Source of the DNA: Enterococcus ratti
Lineage (GTDB): Bacteria > Bacillota > Bacilli > Lactobacillales > Enterococcaceae
Direction: 5' to 3'
DNA length: 64,000 nucleotides
NCBI RefSeq assembly: GCF_001886195.1
Contig: NZ_JXLB01000013.1
Location: 1 to 64,000, forward strand
Every line of letters begins with the position of its first letter. Positions within the stretch are counted from its first letter, which is position 1. The translations under genes and the position numbers were made by a program. This document shows, piece after piece, positions 27,896 to 35,230 of the stretch. A model generated the notes under the pieces. That model saw only the letters and a list, made by a program, of their open reading frames with translations, was not told the DNA's origin and did no database searches.

Positions 27896-28357
27896 ACTAG
27901 GTCTAAAGAAAATAATAAAAATAGAGAACCCTTAATTTTCCTTTTATACCTTTTCTTAATTTTTTTCTGCTTGTTAAATCTTCTGAAAAGGTAAATAGTT
28001 TGATCATTAATAAATATTTTAACTACGTAATAATTAATTTTATCTAGATTCACTTTGGTTAAATCTAAACAACAAGGTTCTTGCTTGTAAATTTCTTCAA
28101 TAATATTTTCAATGTTTCCTACTTTTAAATCAGAAAACTCCAATGTGTCGTCTTCCCTACCCAATTCATTGTATTTTTATTGCTCTTAATCGAAAATATT
28201 TTTTTCAAGTGAATTTAAATATAAAATATTTAAATTTTCCCTTAAAGATTTTTCTAAAACGGATATGTAAGCCGTATAACCATTTTTACTCTTTCCAATA
28301 AATGAAAGATTAAAACTTTTTTCATTCGTAATATCTGCTTCACTAATATTTTTTTAC
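27856..28357 (-). pseudogene. broken gene of unknown family
   Basis: A 102-residue frame from 28164 (REDDTLEFSDLKVGN, then INYYVVKIFINDQTIYLF) lies downstream of a second protein-like stretch at 28186-28357 (ITNEKSFNLSFIGKSKNGY). The two are separated by in-frame stops at about 28180-28188. The first half lacks a start and the second half ends in a basic run at the hairpins of the possible IS remnant. I read this as one gene cut at both ends. A relation to DUF4868-type proteins crossed my mind but cannot be supported by eye. Confidence 0.4.
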
Positions 28358-28370
28358 AAATTGATGTCCA

Positions 28371-28800
28371 CAAATTTTCCTCCTAAAAATTTATATTTGC
28401 CACTTCAATTAAAACAAAAGCGAGAAAACAAGGTCTCAAGGCTTTCATCGGCAAATATATTCTTTGAGGATTGTAGAATTACATTAATACAGTGGAAACG
28501 TAAGCTCAAGTCAAACGTTTATGATGTAAAATAATACTTTACGATTTATATAATCATAGTTTTTTAATATAAATGTTAAACAAATTAATATTGTATCACG
28601 TAATTATATGCTTAGCTTATTTTTTTGAGATATTCAAGTACCAATATTTGATAGTCTGAAAATTGTTTTTCAAAAAGATTCCTTAAATTCTATTTCATAT
28701 AAAATTTTAGAATGACCCAAATTTTTTCCAGTGACATTTTATTTTCTATTTTAGAAATTATAGTTTTCTGGTCTTTTTATTTTTGATTATAGTAATATAA
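28371..28800. other. AT-rich stretch without a gene
   Basis: About 430 bp of very AT-rich DNA before the small Lys-rich gene. I see only a likely promoter at its right end (TAATAT at about 28791-28796). Nothing else is recognisable. Confidence 0.4.
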
Positions 28801-28816
28801 AAGGGGGGAGACACTA

Positions 28817-29008
28817 ATGGGGCAAAGTTCTTCAAAAAAAGAACCACAAAAGAAATTAAGAGCAAGCATAAAAAGGTTATCTCGTTCAACGGAATCATTA
28901 CAAAAAACAAAGAAAAAGTTAAAAGATGAGAAAAGAAAAACGAATGATAAAGTTGAAAAAAATCCGGATTTAAAAGAAGTAATAGTTTCGAATTTTCAAG
29001 ATAAATAA
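28817..29008 (+). CDS. small Lys-rich protein, unknown function
   Basis: A 63-residue protein, about one quarter lysine, with almost no hydrophobic core and a probable single helix (KKLRASIKRLSRSTESLQKT then KKKLKDEKRK). Ribosome site GGGGGGAGA is strong and well placed, and a clean terminator follows the stop codon by 12 bp. A complete transcription unit surrounded by broken genes suggests selection or recent arrival. No family recognised; it could be a nucleic-acid-binding or anti-toxin-like peptide, which I cannot test. Confidence 0.6.
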   Translation: MGQSSSKKEPQKKLRASIKRLSRSTESLQKTKKKLKDEKRKTNDKVEKNPDLKEVIVSNFQDK

Positions 29009-29020
29009 AATTAATATGTA

Positions 29021-29054
29021 CTACCCCTCTTTTTAATTAGAGGGGCTATTTTTA
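29021..29054 (+). terminator. terminator of the small Lys-rich gene
   Basis: CCCCTCT (29024-29030) pairs with AGAGGGG (29039-29045), loop of eight, followed by a T-rich run. It is oriented for the upstream small gene. Confidence 0.85.
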
Positions 29055-29287
29055 TCGTTTTGGAACATTCAAATACCAACATCTATCATAAGCTCCTCCT
29101 TTTATGTTACCAGTTGGATCATTTGTGGCACGCATCATGACATACACTTTTTATTAGAGAAATCGCACACGTTGAATGCTATGTGATAGCCAACATTTCC
29201 ATAAGTTTTATAAATTTGGTTCACTTCATTATAAGAAATACCATTTGCTTTTACTCGTGCTAATTCTTTATCAATGTTGTAATCCAT
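29052..29287 (-). pseudogene. frameshifted small gene of unknown function
   Basis: From an ATG at 29287 the frame reads MDYNIDKELARVKANGISYN and on to NVCDFSNKKC before a stop. One frame over, the sequence continues VYVMMRATNDPTGNIKGGAYD to RCWYLNVPKR and a stop at 29052. A single frameshift near 29150 explains both. The 5' end lies four bases from the integrase remnant, so a recombination junction probably runs between them. The family is not recognised. Confidence 0.5.
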
Positions 29288-29290
29288 AAT

Positions 29291-29776
29291 TTGAAATAAC
29301 TGTAAGAAGAACGATAACTAAAAATTCAAAAGGTGAATTGGTGTTAGGAAAAACGACTAAAACAAAATCATCTAAACGAACGTTAAGCATAGATAATAAA
29401 ACGATGATGGTGTTAAAAAAATGGTATTGTAGCGCCTACCACTCCCAATCGTTGGTTAGAAAAAATATGTAATGAATATGGATTTGAGAATATAAAAATC
29501 CATGGGTTTCGTCATACTCATTGCAGCTTGCTTTTTGAAAATGCTATGGAACGACATTAGTCAATGGCTAAAAGTGATCCAAGAATGAATGGGACACTCC
29601 AACATTCAAACGACATTAAATATTTATAATCATGTGACGAAAAAAGCAAAACAGAATTTTGAAAAACAATTTGCTAATTTTGCTACATTTAAAAAATTGA
29701 TTCAAAAGTTAATTCATTCAATGAATAAAAAAAGGAATCCCTTGGCGCACAAGGGATTCCCAATACTCAAAAAATG
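29291..29776 (+). pseudogene. tyrosine integrase, C-terminal remnant
   Basis: Starting with FEITVRRTITKNSKGEL the sequence follows the catalytic domain of the intact integrase at 49845-50990. It then breaks frame near 29425 and carries stops near 29558 and 29588. The catalytic box IHGFRHTHCSLLFENA and the second block MGHSNIQTTLNIYNHVTKK are readable. The N-terminal half, including the first catalytic Arg, is gone. It is the trace of an earlier phage or island integrated at the same place, immediately left of the att repeat at 29781. Confidence 0.85.
29734..29760. terminator. strong hairpin after the integrase remnant
   Basis: A perfect 11-bp inverted repeat GGAATCCCTTG / CAAGGGATTCC with a five-base loop. 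Poly-A on its left makes it a terminator for leftward transcription, mirroring the hairpin beside the intact integrase at 51031-51059. Confidence 0.7.
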
Positions 29777-29780
29777 AATC

Positions 29781-29795
29781 AATTATTTAACTGTT
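29781..29795. repeat. left attachment site core of the prophage
   Basis: AATTATTTAACTGTT, identical to 51078-51092, which spans the rplL stop codon. An integrase remnant ends on its left and arm-type repeats lie 104 bp to its right. This marks the left edge of the 21-kb prophage and probably also the right edge of an older, decayed element. Confidence 0.75.
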
Positions 29796-29898
29796 TTTAT
29801 TTTTGCATTTCTTGACTAATTCTAGTTAACTCTAATTGCTTTAATATCAACGTTTATATAGTTTTTCAGTTACTAATATTTTCTATATTTTGTTAAAT

Positions 29899-29919
29899 AG
29901 TATGGTCAAAGTATGGTCA
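29899..29919. repeat. arm-type direct repeat, left end
   Basis: AGTATGGTCAAAGTATGGTC: two direct copies of GTATGGTCA. The same pair sits beside the integrase at 50993-51016. Such repeats are typical arm-type binding sites for tyrosine integrases, and in the circular phage they would flank the core on both sides. Confidence 0.65.
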
Positions 29920-29938
29920 TTTTTCATCTCATTATATA

Positions 29939-29972
29939 GCATGACGTGTTAAAAAATACGTCATGCTTTTTT
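29939..29972 (+). terminator. terminator-like hairpin in left prophage end
   Basis: GCATGACGT (29939-29947) pairs with ACGTCATGC (29958-29966), followed by six T. Two more small hairpins follow, CTACTC/GAGTAG (29984-29999) and CCACC/GGTGG (30202-30215), both with poly-A on the left as for leftward transcription. Apart from these, 29920-30381 contains no gene I can see. Confidence 0.65.
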
Positions 29973-30381
29973 ATAAAAAAAGACTACTCTTTCGAGTAGC
30001 CTCAGAAGTAAAGAAACGAGATAAAATTAGAGATCTTGTGAAATTGTGAAGAATTTCACCTCGAATTTATTTTGTGCTACACAGTTTGAAGATTATAGGA
30101 TGAACACACCATACAGTTATATAGTTTAGTAGCACATCATAATTATAAGCTATGAAATCAACTTTTTTTATTCGTTTTGATTATAGCTGATATAAAAAAT
30201 ACCACCCGAAGGTGGGGATGAAACGGCTATTGTTTGGGAGTTTATGAGAATTTTTTTCTAATTCTAAAATATGCAAGTAGTTAAATACCGCATTCTAATT
30301 TTATTTAACTACTTTACCTTCATGTACTTATACTGCTATACTTATCTTGAAAATAGATTTCTTTCAGAGGTGTATATAATA

Positions 30382-30936
30382 ATGGATAAAACAATCTCTC
30401 AATTTTATGATTCAGATTTTATAATAAAATTTGAGTCGCACGCTACTGTCTTATATGAAGTAAATTTTGATGAGACAAAGCCTGAAATTGACGTTAAAGA
30501 AATTGCAAATAAGTTAGGATTCAATATAAAGTATGTTTTTATGGAAAAAAGTGGAAAACTAGAAGATGGTATCATTAAGGTAAATCTTTTAGATCATGAA
30601 GTAAGGCAACGATTTACTATAGCGCATGAAATAGGACATTTTTTATTACACGACCACAATGAAGTAATGTATAGAGATGTTTCATTACAAAGCTATAAAA
30701 GTATAGTAGAAAGAATAAAAGAACGCGAGGCAAATGAATTTGCTGCCGAATTATTGATGCCCAAACGTTTATTAATTAAATTAATTAATGAATATTTAGA
30801 AGAAAATAATTGGGATTCTTTACTCGATGATATTCAATTTGAGACATTATTGAAAGACATCTCTAAAAAACTTAATGTATCTAAAAGTTCTTTAGAGTTT
30901 CGATTACAAAATTTGGGTGTTATTAAGGGAGAGTGA
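30382..30936 (+). CDS. ImmA/IrrE-family metallopeptidase in prophage cargo cassette
   Basis: 184 residues from the ATG at 30382, behind AGAGGTG. An upstream extension would only add a spurious hydrophobic stretch. The zinc motif HEIGHFLLHDH with the downstream glutamate in REANEFAAELLMPK is complete. The short C-terminal part (LNVSKSSLEFRLQNLG) has the usual winged-helix-like ending seen after such peptidases. Relatives cleave phage repressors or antitoxin-like regulators. It is separate from the repressor-linked ImmA at 48316. It is only 2 bp from the next gene, points opposite to the neighbouring lysis genes and is AT-richer than the chromosome. Confidence 0.82.
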   Translation: MDKTISQFYDSDFIIKFESHATVLYEVNFDETKPEIDVKEIANKLGFNIKYVFMEKSGKLEDGIIKVNLLDHEVRQRFTIAHEIGHFLLHDHNEVMYRDVSLQSYKSIVERIKEREANEFAAELLMPKRLLIKLINEYLEENNWDSLLDDIQFETLLKDISKKLNVSKSSLEFRLQNLGVIKGE

Positions 30937-30938
30937 CT

Positions 30939-32054
30939 ATGAATTATTCAAATATTAAATCTAAATGTGCTCCAGACAATATTTTTGATACTATCACTAT
31001 CCAAATCACTATTGCTCCATCCAAACAAGAAAATGGTGAAGATTTAGATTACAGAATTCAAGATCTTGGAATAAATGAGGAAAAATCTTCTAATTTAGAT
31101 AGTGAGCTATATCAAGTTTTAAAGCGGCATTGTGCTCTTTTAAAAGAAAGAATAGCTAATGACCTGCCAATGAAATGGAAGGTCTTTTATTTATATAAAG
31201 AACTATTTCAAAAAATAATCTGCGAATCTAGCATAGGCAGTTTCAATTATTTTCGAGGTCAAGCAAAAAATTGGAAAACCATTCCGGGTATTTTCAGAAC
31301 TAATACATCAGCGACATTTATTGATGAATTTGAGAAGATTTACAAGCGCATTAGCATAGAATTCCCTAACGAAATAGAATATACTGAATATGAAACAAAT
31401 CCCGACAGTCTAAAAAAAAGAGCAAAACAATTAGCTATGTTGCAACATTATGGACTTAGAACTAGTTTATTAGATCTTACAAGAAATCCTTACATCGCTT
31501 TGCTATTTATGGTTTCTGATTCTAGTAAAACTGACTTTTCTTCCGGAGTTATTGAAGCATACCAAATTGACGAAGATAAGCATAACCAAAATAATATTTT
31601 TATTTCTGTTGAAAAAGAAGAAAATAATAGGCGTTTAAAAGCTCAAGATGGAGCCTTTTTATATTATGATAAATTGGCTAATTTGGATATTGAGAGCATC
31701 ATTAAAATACCTAGAATAGTGATTGAACTATCATATGATACGAGTGAACTTGCAAAAGATATAGAAGAAAAAATATCGGAAATTGAGACCGCTCTATCTC
31801 AATTACCTGCGAATTTCCCAAAAAATATTTCAGAAGCTTTTGATGAAGAATTGGCTAAACTAAAAAAGGATTTATGTGAAGTCAAAACAAATGTTGATAA
31901 AACAGGTATCTTCACAAAAATTCATGACGAAATAAAAAGTAAGTTAAATGAATATTTTTATTTCGAAGAATCTCTATTCCCTGACCTATATAAATATATT
32001 GAATTTATACAACCAAAATACATTAATAGACCTAATGTACAAGTTAAACTTTAG
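30939..32054 (+). CDS. FRG-domain protein, putative effector of the cargo cassette
   Basis: 371 residues. The FRG domain is visible at about 100-230: NYFRGQAKNWKTIPGIFR, then QLAMLQHYGLRTSLLDLTRN and PYIALLFMVSD. Further conserved-looking DGAFLYY follows at about 245. The C-terminal 110 residues are charged and coiled-coil-like (EEKISEIETALSQL, LAKLKKDLCEVKTN). The N-terminal 80 residues show no known domain. FRG proteins are widespread in mobile elements and their activity is poorly defined. Coupling to an ImmA-type peptidase gene suggests a peptidase-controlled effector or toxin. The start ATG follows GGGAGA; the GTG 6 bp upstream is less likely. Confidence 0.8.
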   Translation: MNYSNIKSKCAPDNIFDTITIQITIAPSKQENGEDLDYRIQDLGINEEKSSNLDSELYQVLKRHCALLKERIANDLPMKWKVFYLYKELFQKIICESSIGSFNYFRGQAKNWKTIPGIFRTNTSATFIDEFEKIYKRISIEFPNEIEYTEYETNPDSLKKRAKQLAMLQHYGLRTSLLDLTRNPYIALLFMVSDSSKTDFSSGVIEAYQIDEDKHNQNNIFISVEKEENNRRLKAQDGAFLYYDKLANLDIESIIKIPRIVIELSYDTSELAKDIEEKISEIETALSQLPANFPKNISEAFDEELAKLKKDLCEVKTNVDKTGIFTKIHDEIKSKLNEYFYFEESLFPDLYKYIEFIQPKYINRPNVQVKL

Positions 32055-32098
32055 ATGCGAACTAAATAATATTTTTTCAAATTGAATTATTATGTACC

Positions 32099-32120
32099 GC
32101 TCCTCGATGAGGAGCTTTTT
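32099..32120. terminator. bidirectional terminator between cargo cassette and endolysin gene
   Basis: GCTCCTC (32099-32105) pairs with GAGGAGC (32109-32115) around a three-base loop, followed by TTTTT. It lies between the convergent FRG gene and the endolysin gene and serves at least the former. Confidence 0.85.
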
Positions 32121-32122
32121 GT

Positions 32123-33103
32123 TTATAACGTCAAATAAATATCCTTAATCCGAACATCATTCACTGCACCTTCACCATTTGCTTGGTTACAACGGCGGAA
32201 AATGACATCAATTTTCGTGCCTTTTTTCACCCAGCTTAGATCCACAGTGACGTCCATTCCTAAAGCATCGCCACCTTTGTATCCATAGGTTTTCTTCACA
32301 TCAGGTCGTTTGATCCCTTGTGAAGCCACACGAGTGATTTCTTCATTTGTGCCATGCTTCATAACAAGAATATAAGCACATTTTCCAATTGGACCATCTG
32401 GTTTATCTGGCACTAGCCAACCAGCAATTCGAACTTTTCCTTTACTTACTTCATTGAATTTGTCTAGTTTCGCCCATGCGTTCCCTTGATGAACAGCTTT
32501 ACTTGCTGCTACTGCTTTGTCATGGTCGGATGGTGTTTGTGGTTTTGCAACTGGTTTAGATTGTGCAGTTACTGGCTTACAACTAGAACCAAAACCATTC
32601 GCTATATCTCGTGCAAACTGCTCTTTGCTGATCCCCATACTTGCCAAATATCCGTATGGATCCATGTGATCGCCACCATAATTTTGTGTTACCCATTGAT
32701 GACTTTTCACTCCTTTGGTACCTTTTCCACCTGCATCAAGTGTTTTAGGAATACCGAATTGATTACATAAGTCGCGAATCAATTCCACATACACACGGTA
32801 ATTTTTTTCAAATAAAGCTTTATCTGTCGTATGTTGTAATTCGATTTGCGCTGGTGCATAACAATTGGCATCTAATGCGCCCCAAGAAACATAGCCTGGT
32901 TCTCCAATCAAATAAACGATACCATCGCCTACAACATGAGTCGTATAAGCATTACGCCAATTATTTTTCATATAACTTGATTCATCCCGCCCAGTTGCAC
33001 GAGGATTGGCTGTTTCATGAGCGATAATGTACCAATTTTGAGCTTTTCTTGAATCGCCTTCGTTTGCTGCTAACATAAATTCTTTGTTAATTGTGTAACT
33101 CAT
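32123..33103 (-). CDS. phage endolysin, N-acetylmuramoyl-L-alanine amidase
   Basis: 326 residues from the second ATG (33103), which is better spaced from AAAGGAGAC. The first 170 residues are an Ami_2-type amidase with zinc-site patterns WYIIAHETAN, GALDANCYAPAQIELQH and VKSHQWVTQNYGGDHMDP. After a Pro/Lys/Thr-rich linker (about 180-200), the C-terminal 125 residues (VRIAGWLVPDKPDGPIG) form a repeat-free wall-binding domain known from enterococcal phages. It degrades peptidoglycan at host lysis. It ends the lysis cassette. Confidence 0.9.
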   Translation of the reverse strand: MSYTINKEFMLAANEGDSRKAQNWYIIAHETANPRATGRDESSYMKNNWRNAYTTHVVGDGIVYLIGEPGYVSWGALDANCYAPAQIELQHTTDKALFEKNYRVYVELIRDLCNQFGIPKTLDAGGKGTKGVKSHQWVTQNYGGDHMDPYGYLASMGISKEQFARDIANGFGSSCKPVTAQSKPVAKPQTPSDHDKAVAASKAVHQGNAWAKLDKFNEVSKGKVRIAGWLVPDKPDGPIGKCAYILVMKHGTNEEITRVASQGIKRPDVKKTYGYKGGDALGMDVTVDLSWVKKGTKIDVIFRRCNQANGEGAVNDVRIKDIYLTL

Positions 33104-33374
33104 TTTCATCGTCTCCTTTATCTAATTCTTTGATTCCATAAGTCGTTTGTTTCCATAATTGATCGCCATACACTGTAATTCCTACAGTCACAATAGCTAC
33201 AAAAAAGTGAAATACGTTATACCCACCAAATAATAGTGGTGTACAAATACAACTAATTATCGTAAGTGCTAAAGGAATTCCCCAGTCGGGAAACTTAGGA
33301 ATTTCCTTTAACACTTTTCCTGCCACATATAACCCACACATAGCGAGTATCATTTCAGTTGAGAATGATTCCAC
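33087..33374 (-). CDS. phage holin
   Basis: 95 residues with two or three membrane segments (about 5-20, 32-50, 55-70) and a charged C-terminus (KELDKGDDENE). The pattern matches holins of Gram-positive phages; PDWGIPLALTIISCI recalls the phiLC3/A118-like families. It overlaps the endolysin gene, the usual lysis pair. The product would permeabilise the membrane to release the endolysin. Confidence 0.8.
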   Translation of the reverse strand: MESFSTEMILAMCGLYVAGKVLKEIPKFPDWGIPLALTIISCICTPLLFGGYNVFHFFVAIVTVGITVYGDQLWKQTTYGIKELDKGDDENELHN

Positions 33375-33415
33375 GACACCTCACCACCTTTCAAACATAA
33401 AAAAGAAGCACAGAA

Positions 33416-33697
33416 TTATTTCCGTACTTCCTTCTCGATTTCAGTAACTTTGTCATCGATTCGCTTCACATCTGAACGTATAAATTCAAATCCTTTATTC
33501 AACTCATTCAACGTAGCCAAAAAGTCTCGTCGGTCCTGTTTTGAGCTTTCTCTTTCATCATGTAGTTCTTTTCGATAGTAAATATTGATTCGCCAAGAAG
33601 CGAAAATAATAAACCCGATCAATATAACTGTTAATGGTAAAAAAATAAGCCCGTCGATTGCGACTAGCTTGTTAAAAATCTGATCGATACCTTTCAT
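33416..33697 (-). CDS. small phage membrane protein (XhlA/hemolysin-like)
   Basis: 93 residues: one clear membrane helix (about 17-35, LIFLPLTVILIGFIIFASW) and a helical charged tail ending FIRSDVKRIDDKVTEIEKEV. The topology resembles XhlA-type lysis accessory proteins, although there the helix is C-terminal. It sits directly before the holin, which supports a lysis-related role. Confidence 0.6.
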   Translation of the reverse strand: MKGIDQIFNKLVAIDGLIFLPLTVILIGFIIFASWRINIYYRKELHDERESSKQDRRDFLATLNELNKGFEFIRSDVKRIDDKVTEIEKEVRK

Positions 33698-33714
33698 TTT
33701 TTCTCACCCTCTTC

Positions 33715-33852
33715 CTATTCAGTGAGAATTTCTTTCACTTTTTCATCTTCTTTTTTATCCAAAATTGCTTGAACTTTCTTTTTTAATGTTTTAGGTACGT
33801 CATCAATCGTTTTCTTTCCTTTTTTGATTAGGTCTGCATAGATGTTTTCCAT
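33715..33852 (-). CDS. XkdX/CD1375-type small phage protein
   Basis: A 45-residue peptide beginning MENIYADLIKKGKKTIDDVP. The YADLI-KGKKTIDDVP stretch is the hallmark of the short XkdX-like proteins found between tail fibre and lysis genes. The function is unknown. It follows its upstream neighbour by only one base. Confidence 0.8.
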   Translation of the reverse strand: MENIYADLIKKGKKTIDDVPKTLKKKVQAILDKKEDEKVKEILTE

Positions 33853-33853
33853 G

Positions 33854-34207
33854 TTACTCACTCCCTAATGAATATTCATAAATTTCGGTCATTGCCACTT
33901 GTAAATTCGTAACTTGTTCATTTAATGATTGATTATTTTCTTTAAACGCTTTATTTTCCTCTTGAACTTGTTCAAGTTGTTGTTCTGTCTTACGATGGAT
34001 TTCTTCCAATAATTCTAATTTTTTAGAGAAATCTTGCGTGACTACTTCTTCCCATTTTTGTTCACCTGGATTCCAAAATTGACGTTCTAATGGAATATCT
34101 GGTAATGGTGGTACCGATGTACAAGGCAAATTTTCTGGATAGTCATCTGGTACTTCTCCTAAAACTTTCCCACCTACTGGATAAAAATATTCATACATTG
34201 TTTTCAT
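33854..34207 (-). CDS. phage tail-region protein with coiled coil
   Basis: 117 residues. The N-terminal half is a short folded domain rich in Pro and Trp (PLPDIPLERQFWNPGEQKW). Residues about 60-108 form a strong coiled coil (LELLEEIHRKTEQQLEQVQE). AGGAGG precedes the start. Position between the fibre genes and the XkdX-like gene suggests a fibre-associated or chaperone-type protein; no enzymatic motif is seen. Confidence 0.6.
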   Translation of the reverse strand: MKTMYEYFYPVGGKVLGEVPDDYPENLPCTSVPPLPDIPLERQFWNPGEQKWEEVVTQDFSKKLELLEEIHRKTEQQLEQVQEENKAFKENNQSLNEQVTNLQVAMTEIYEYSLGSE

Positions 34208-34219
34208 AATTTCTTCCTC

Positions 34220-34867
34220 CTATATAATTTCCATAATATGCATATGATTTATTTGTGTATATGCCATTTTCTTTCCACTCTCCATTTCTATAGAAAGAGC
34301 AAAATAATCTCCAGCCTTAAAAGTAACCACACCACTTAACGGAACTGATTGTTTATAATTCATCACTCCGCCACCTGTTGTACTTCCTCGTCCACCAAAA
34401 AAACCAATCTGCTTTTCCCGCTCATTTAGCCCTCGATATGCTACTAAATAAGCATATCGACCTGAATCATCACCTGCTTGTAGTCGACATTGACCATCAA
34501 AAAATAATTTGCAATCTCTTGTGATCGTAGCTTGCCAACGGTTTTGATTCCAATTCAAGGGACTTGGTCGCATTGTTCCTCCATTTTTCTTTGCAATAGT
34601 CATTAATTCTGGACCAAATCTAACTCGATTACCATTTTGTAAATTTGTTAATTCATCTCCAACGCCTAACCACACTTCATAGGGTAATTCATTGACAATA
34701 GCAATCTCTTTCCCTTTAACAGTCGGCGTTTGTAAAAAGTTCTTGAATCCATCAATGGACTGATTACCAGATGTTTGTACTAATGCTTCAGCTCCATCAA
34801 TTGCTCTAAAATGAGTTTTTAAATATTTAGGAACACCATTTTCTTTTAATTGCACAATATCAGACAT
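34220..34867 (-). CDS. phage tail fibre / receptor-binding protein
   Basis: 215 residues. The N-terminus MSDIVQLKENGVPKYLKTHF is homologous to that of the preceding gene (MTDIVKVKQNNVQVY). It carries the short LKENG module used to attach fibres to the baseplate. The rest is beta-rich without recognisable repeats and may be the receptor-binding head. Its ATG overlaps the stop codon of the preceding gene (TAATG). Confidence 0.65.
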   Translation of the reverse strand: MSDIVQLKENGVPKYLKTHFRAIDGAEALVQTSGNQSIDGFKNFLQTPTVKGKEIAIVNELPYEVWLGVGDELTNLQNGNRVRFGPELMTIAKKNGGTMRPSPLNWNQNRWQATITRDCKLFFDGQCRLQAGDDSGRYAYLVAYRGLNEREKQIGFFGGRGSTTGGGVMNYKQSVPLSGVVTFKAGDYFALSIEMESGKKMAYTQINHMHIMEII

Positions 34868-35226
34868 TAAACTTCGCCTACTTTCTCAAATGTAATTTTT
34901 GCTACTCCATCTAATTTTGCTTTATCTTCTTTGGACATCAACCCATTAGCGTTCGTCGTAGCTACAGATGTCGTTGTTGCATTAACTCCAGGATCTCCCT
35001 TATCTCCTTTTGGTAATACAAAATTGAATCTAGCCACAGATGAGGTTCCTACATTTGTAACAGAAGCAGTAGATCCACTAGTAACTGTACCTACAGCAAT
35101 AGTTGCGGACTGTCCGGGATCCCCTTTATCGCCTTTAATTGTTGTGGGTTTGCCTTCTACAGCATTCCAATGAGTTTGAGGGTAAACCTGAACATTATTC
35201 TGTTTTACTTTTACAATATCTGTCAT
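34867..35226 (-). CDS. phage tail fibre with collagen-like repeats
   Basis: 119 residues. Two Gly-X-Y stretches (IKGDKGDPGQSA and LPKGDKGDPGVNA) flank a beta-rich insert, as in many baseplate fibres. It ends LDGVAKITFEKVGEV, sharing its last residues with two neighbouring genes. It is short and may have shrunk by deletion. The ribosome site lies within the end of the upstream gene. Confidence 0.7.
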   Translation of the reverse strand: MTDIVKVKQNNVQVYPQTHWNAVEGKPTTIKGDKGDPGQSATIAVGTVTSGSTASVTNVGTSSVARFNFVLPKGDKGDPGVNATTTSVATTNANGLMSKEDKAKLDGVAKITFEKVGEV

Positions 35227-35230
35227 TAGT

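Noticed and set aside
27741-27935. A 64-codon plus-strand frame
   Set aside because: It runs through two palindromes, has no ribosome site and its composition follows the hairpins rather than a protein.
27856-28357. Assignment of the broken gene to a KwaB-like (DUF4868) defence protein
   Set aside because: The resemblance was only an impression. No diagnostic motif could be pointed to, so I left the family open.
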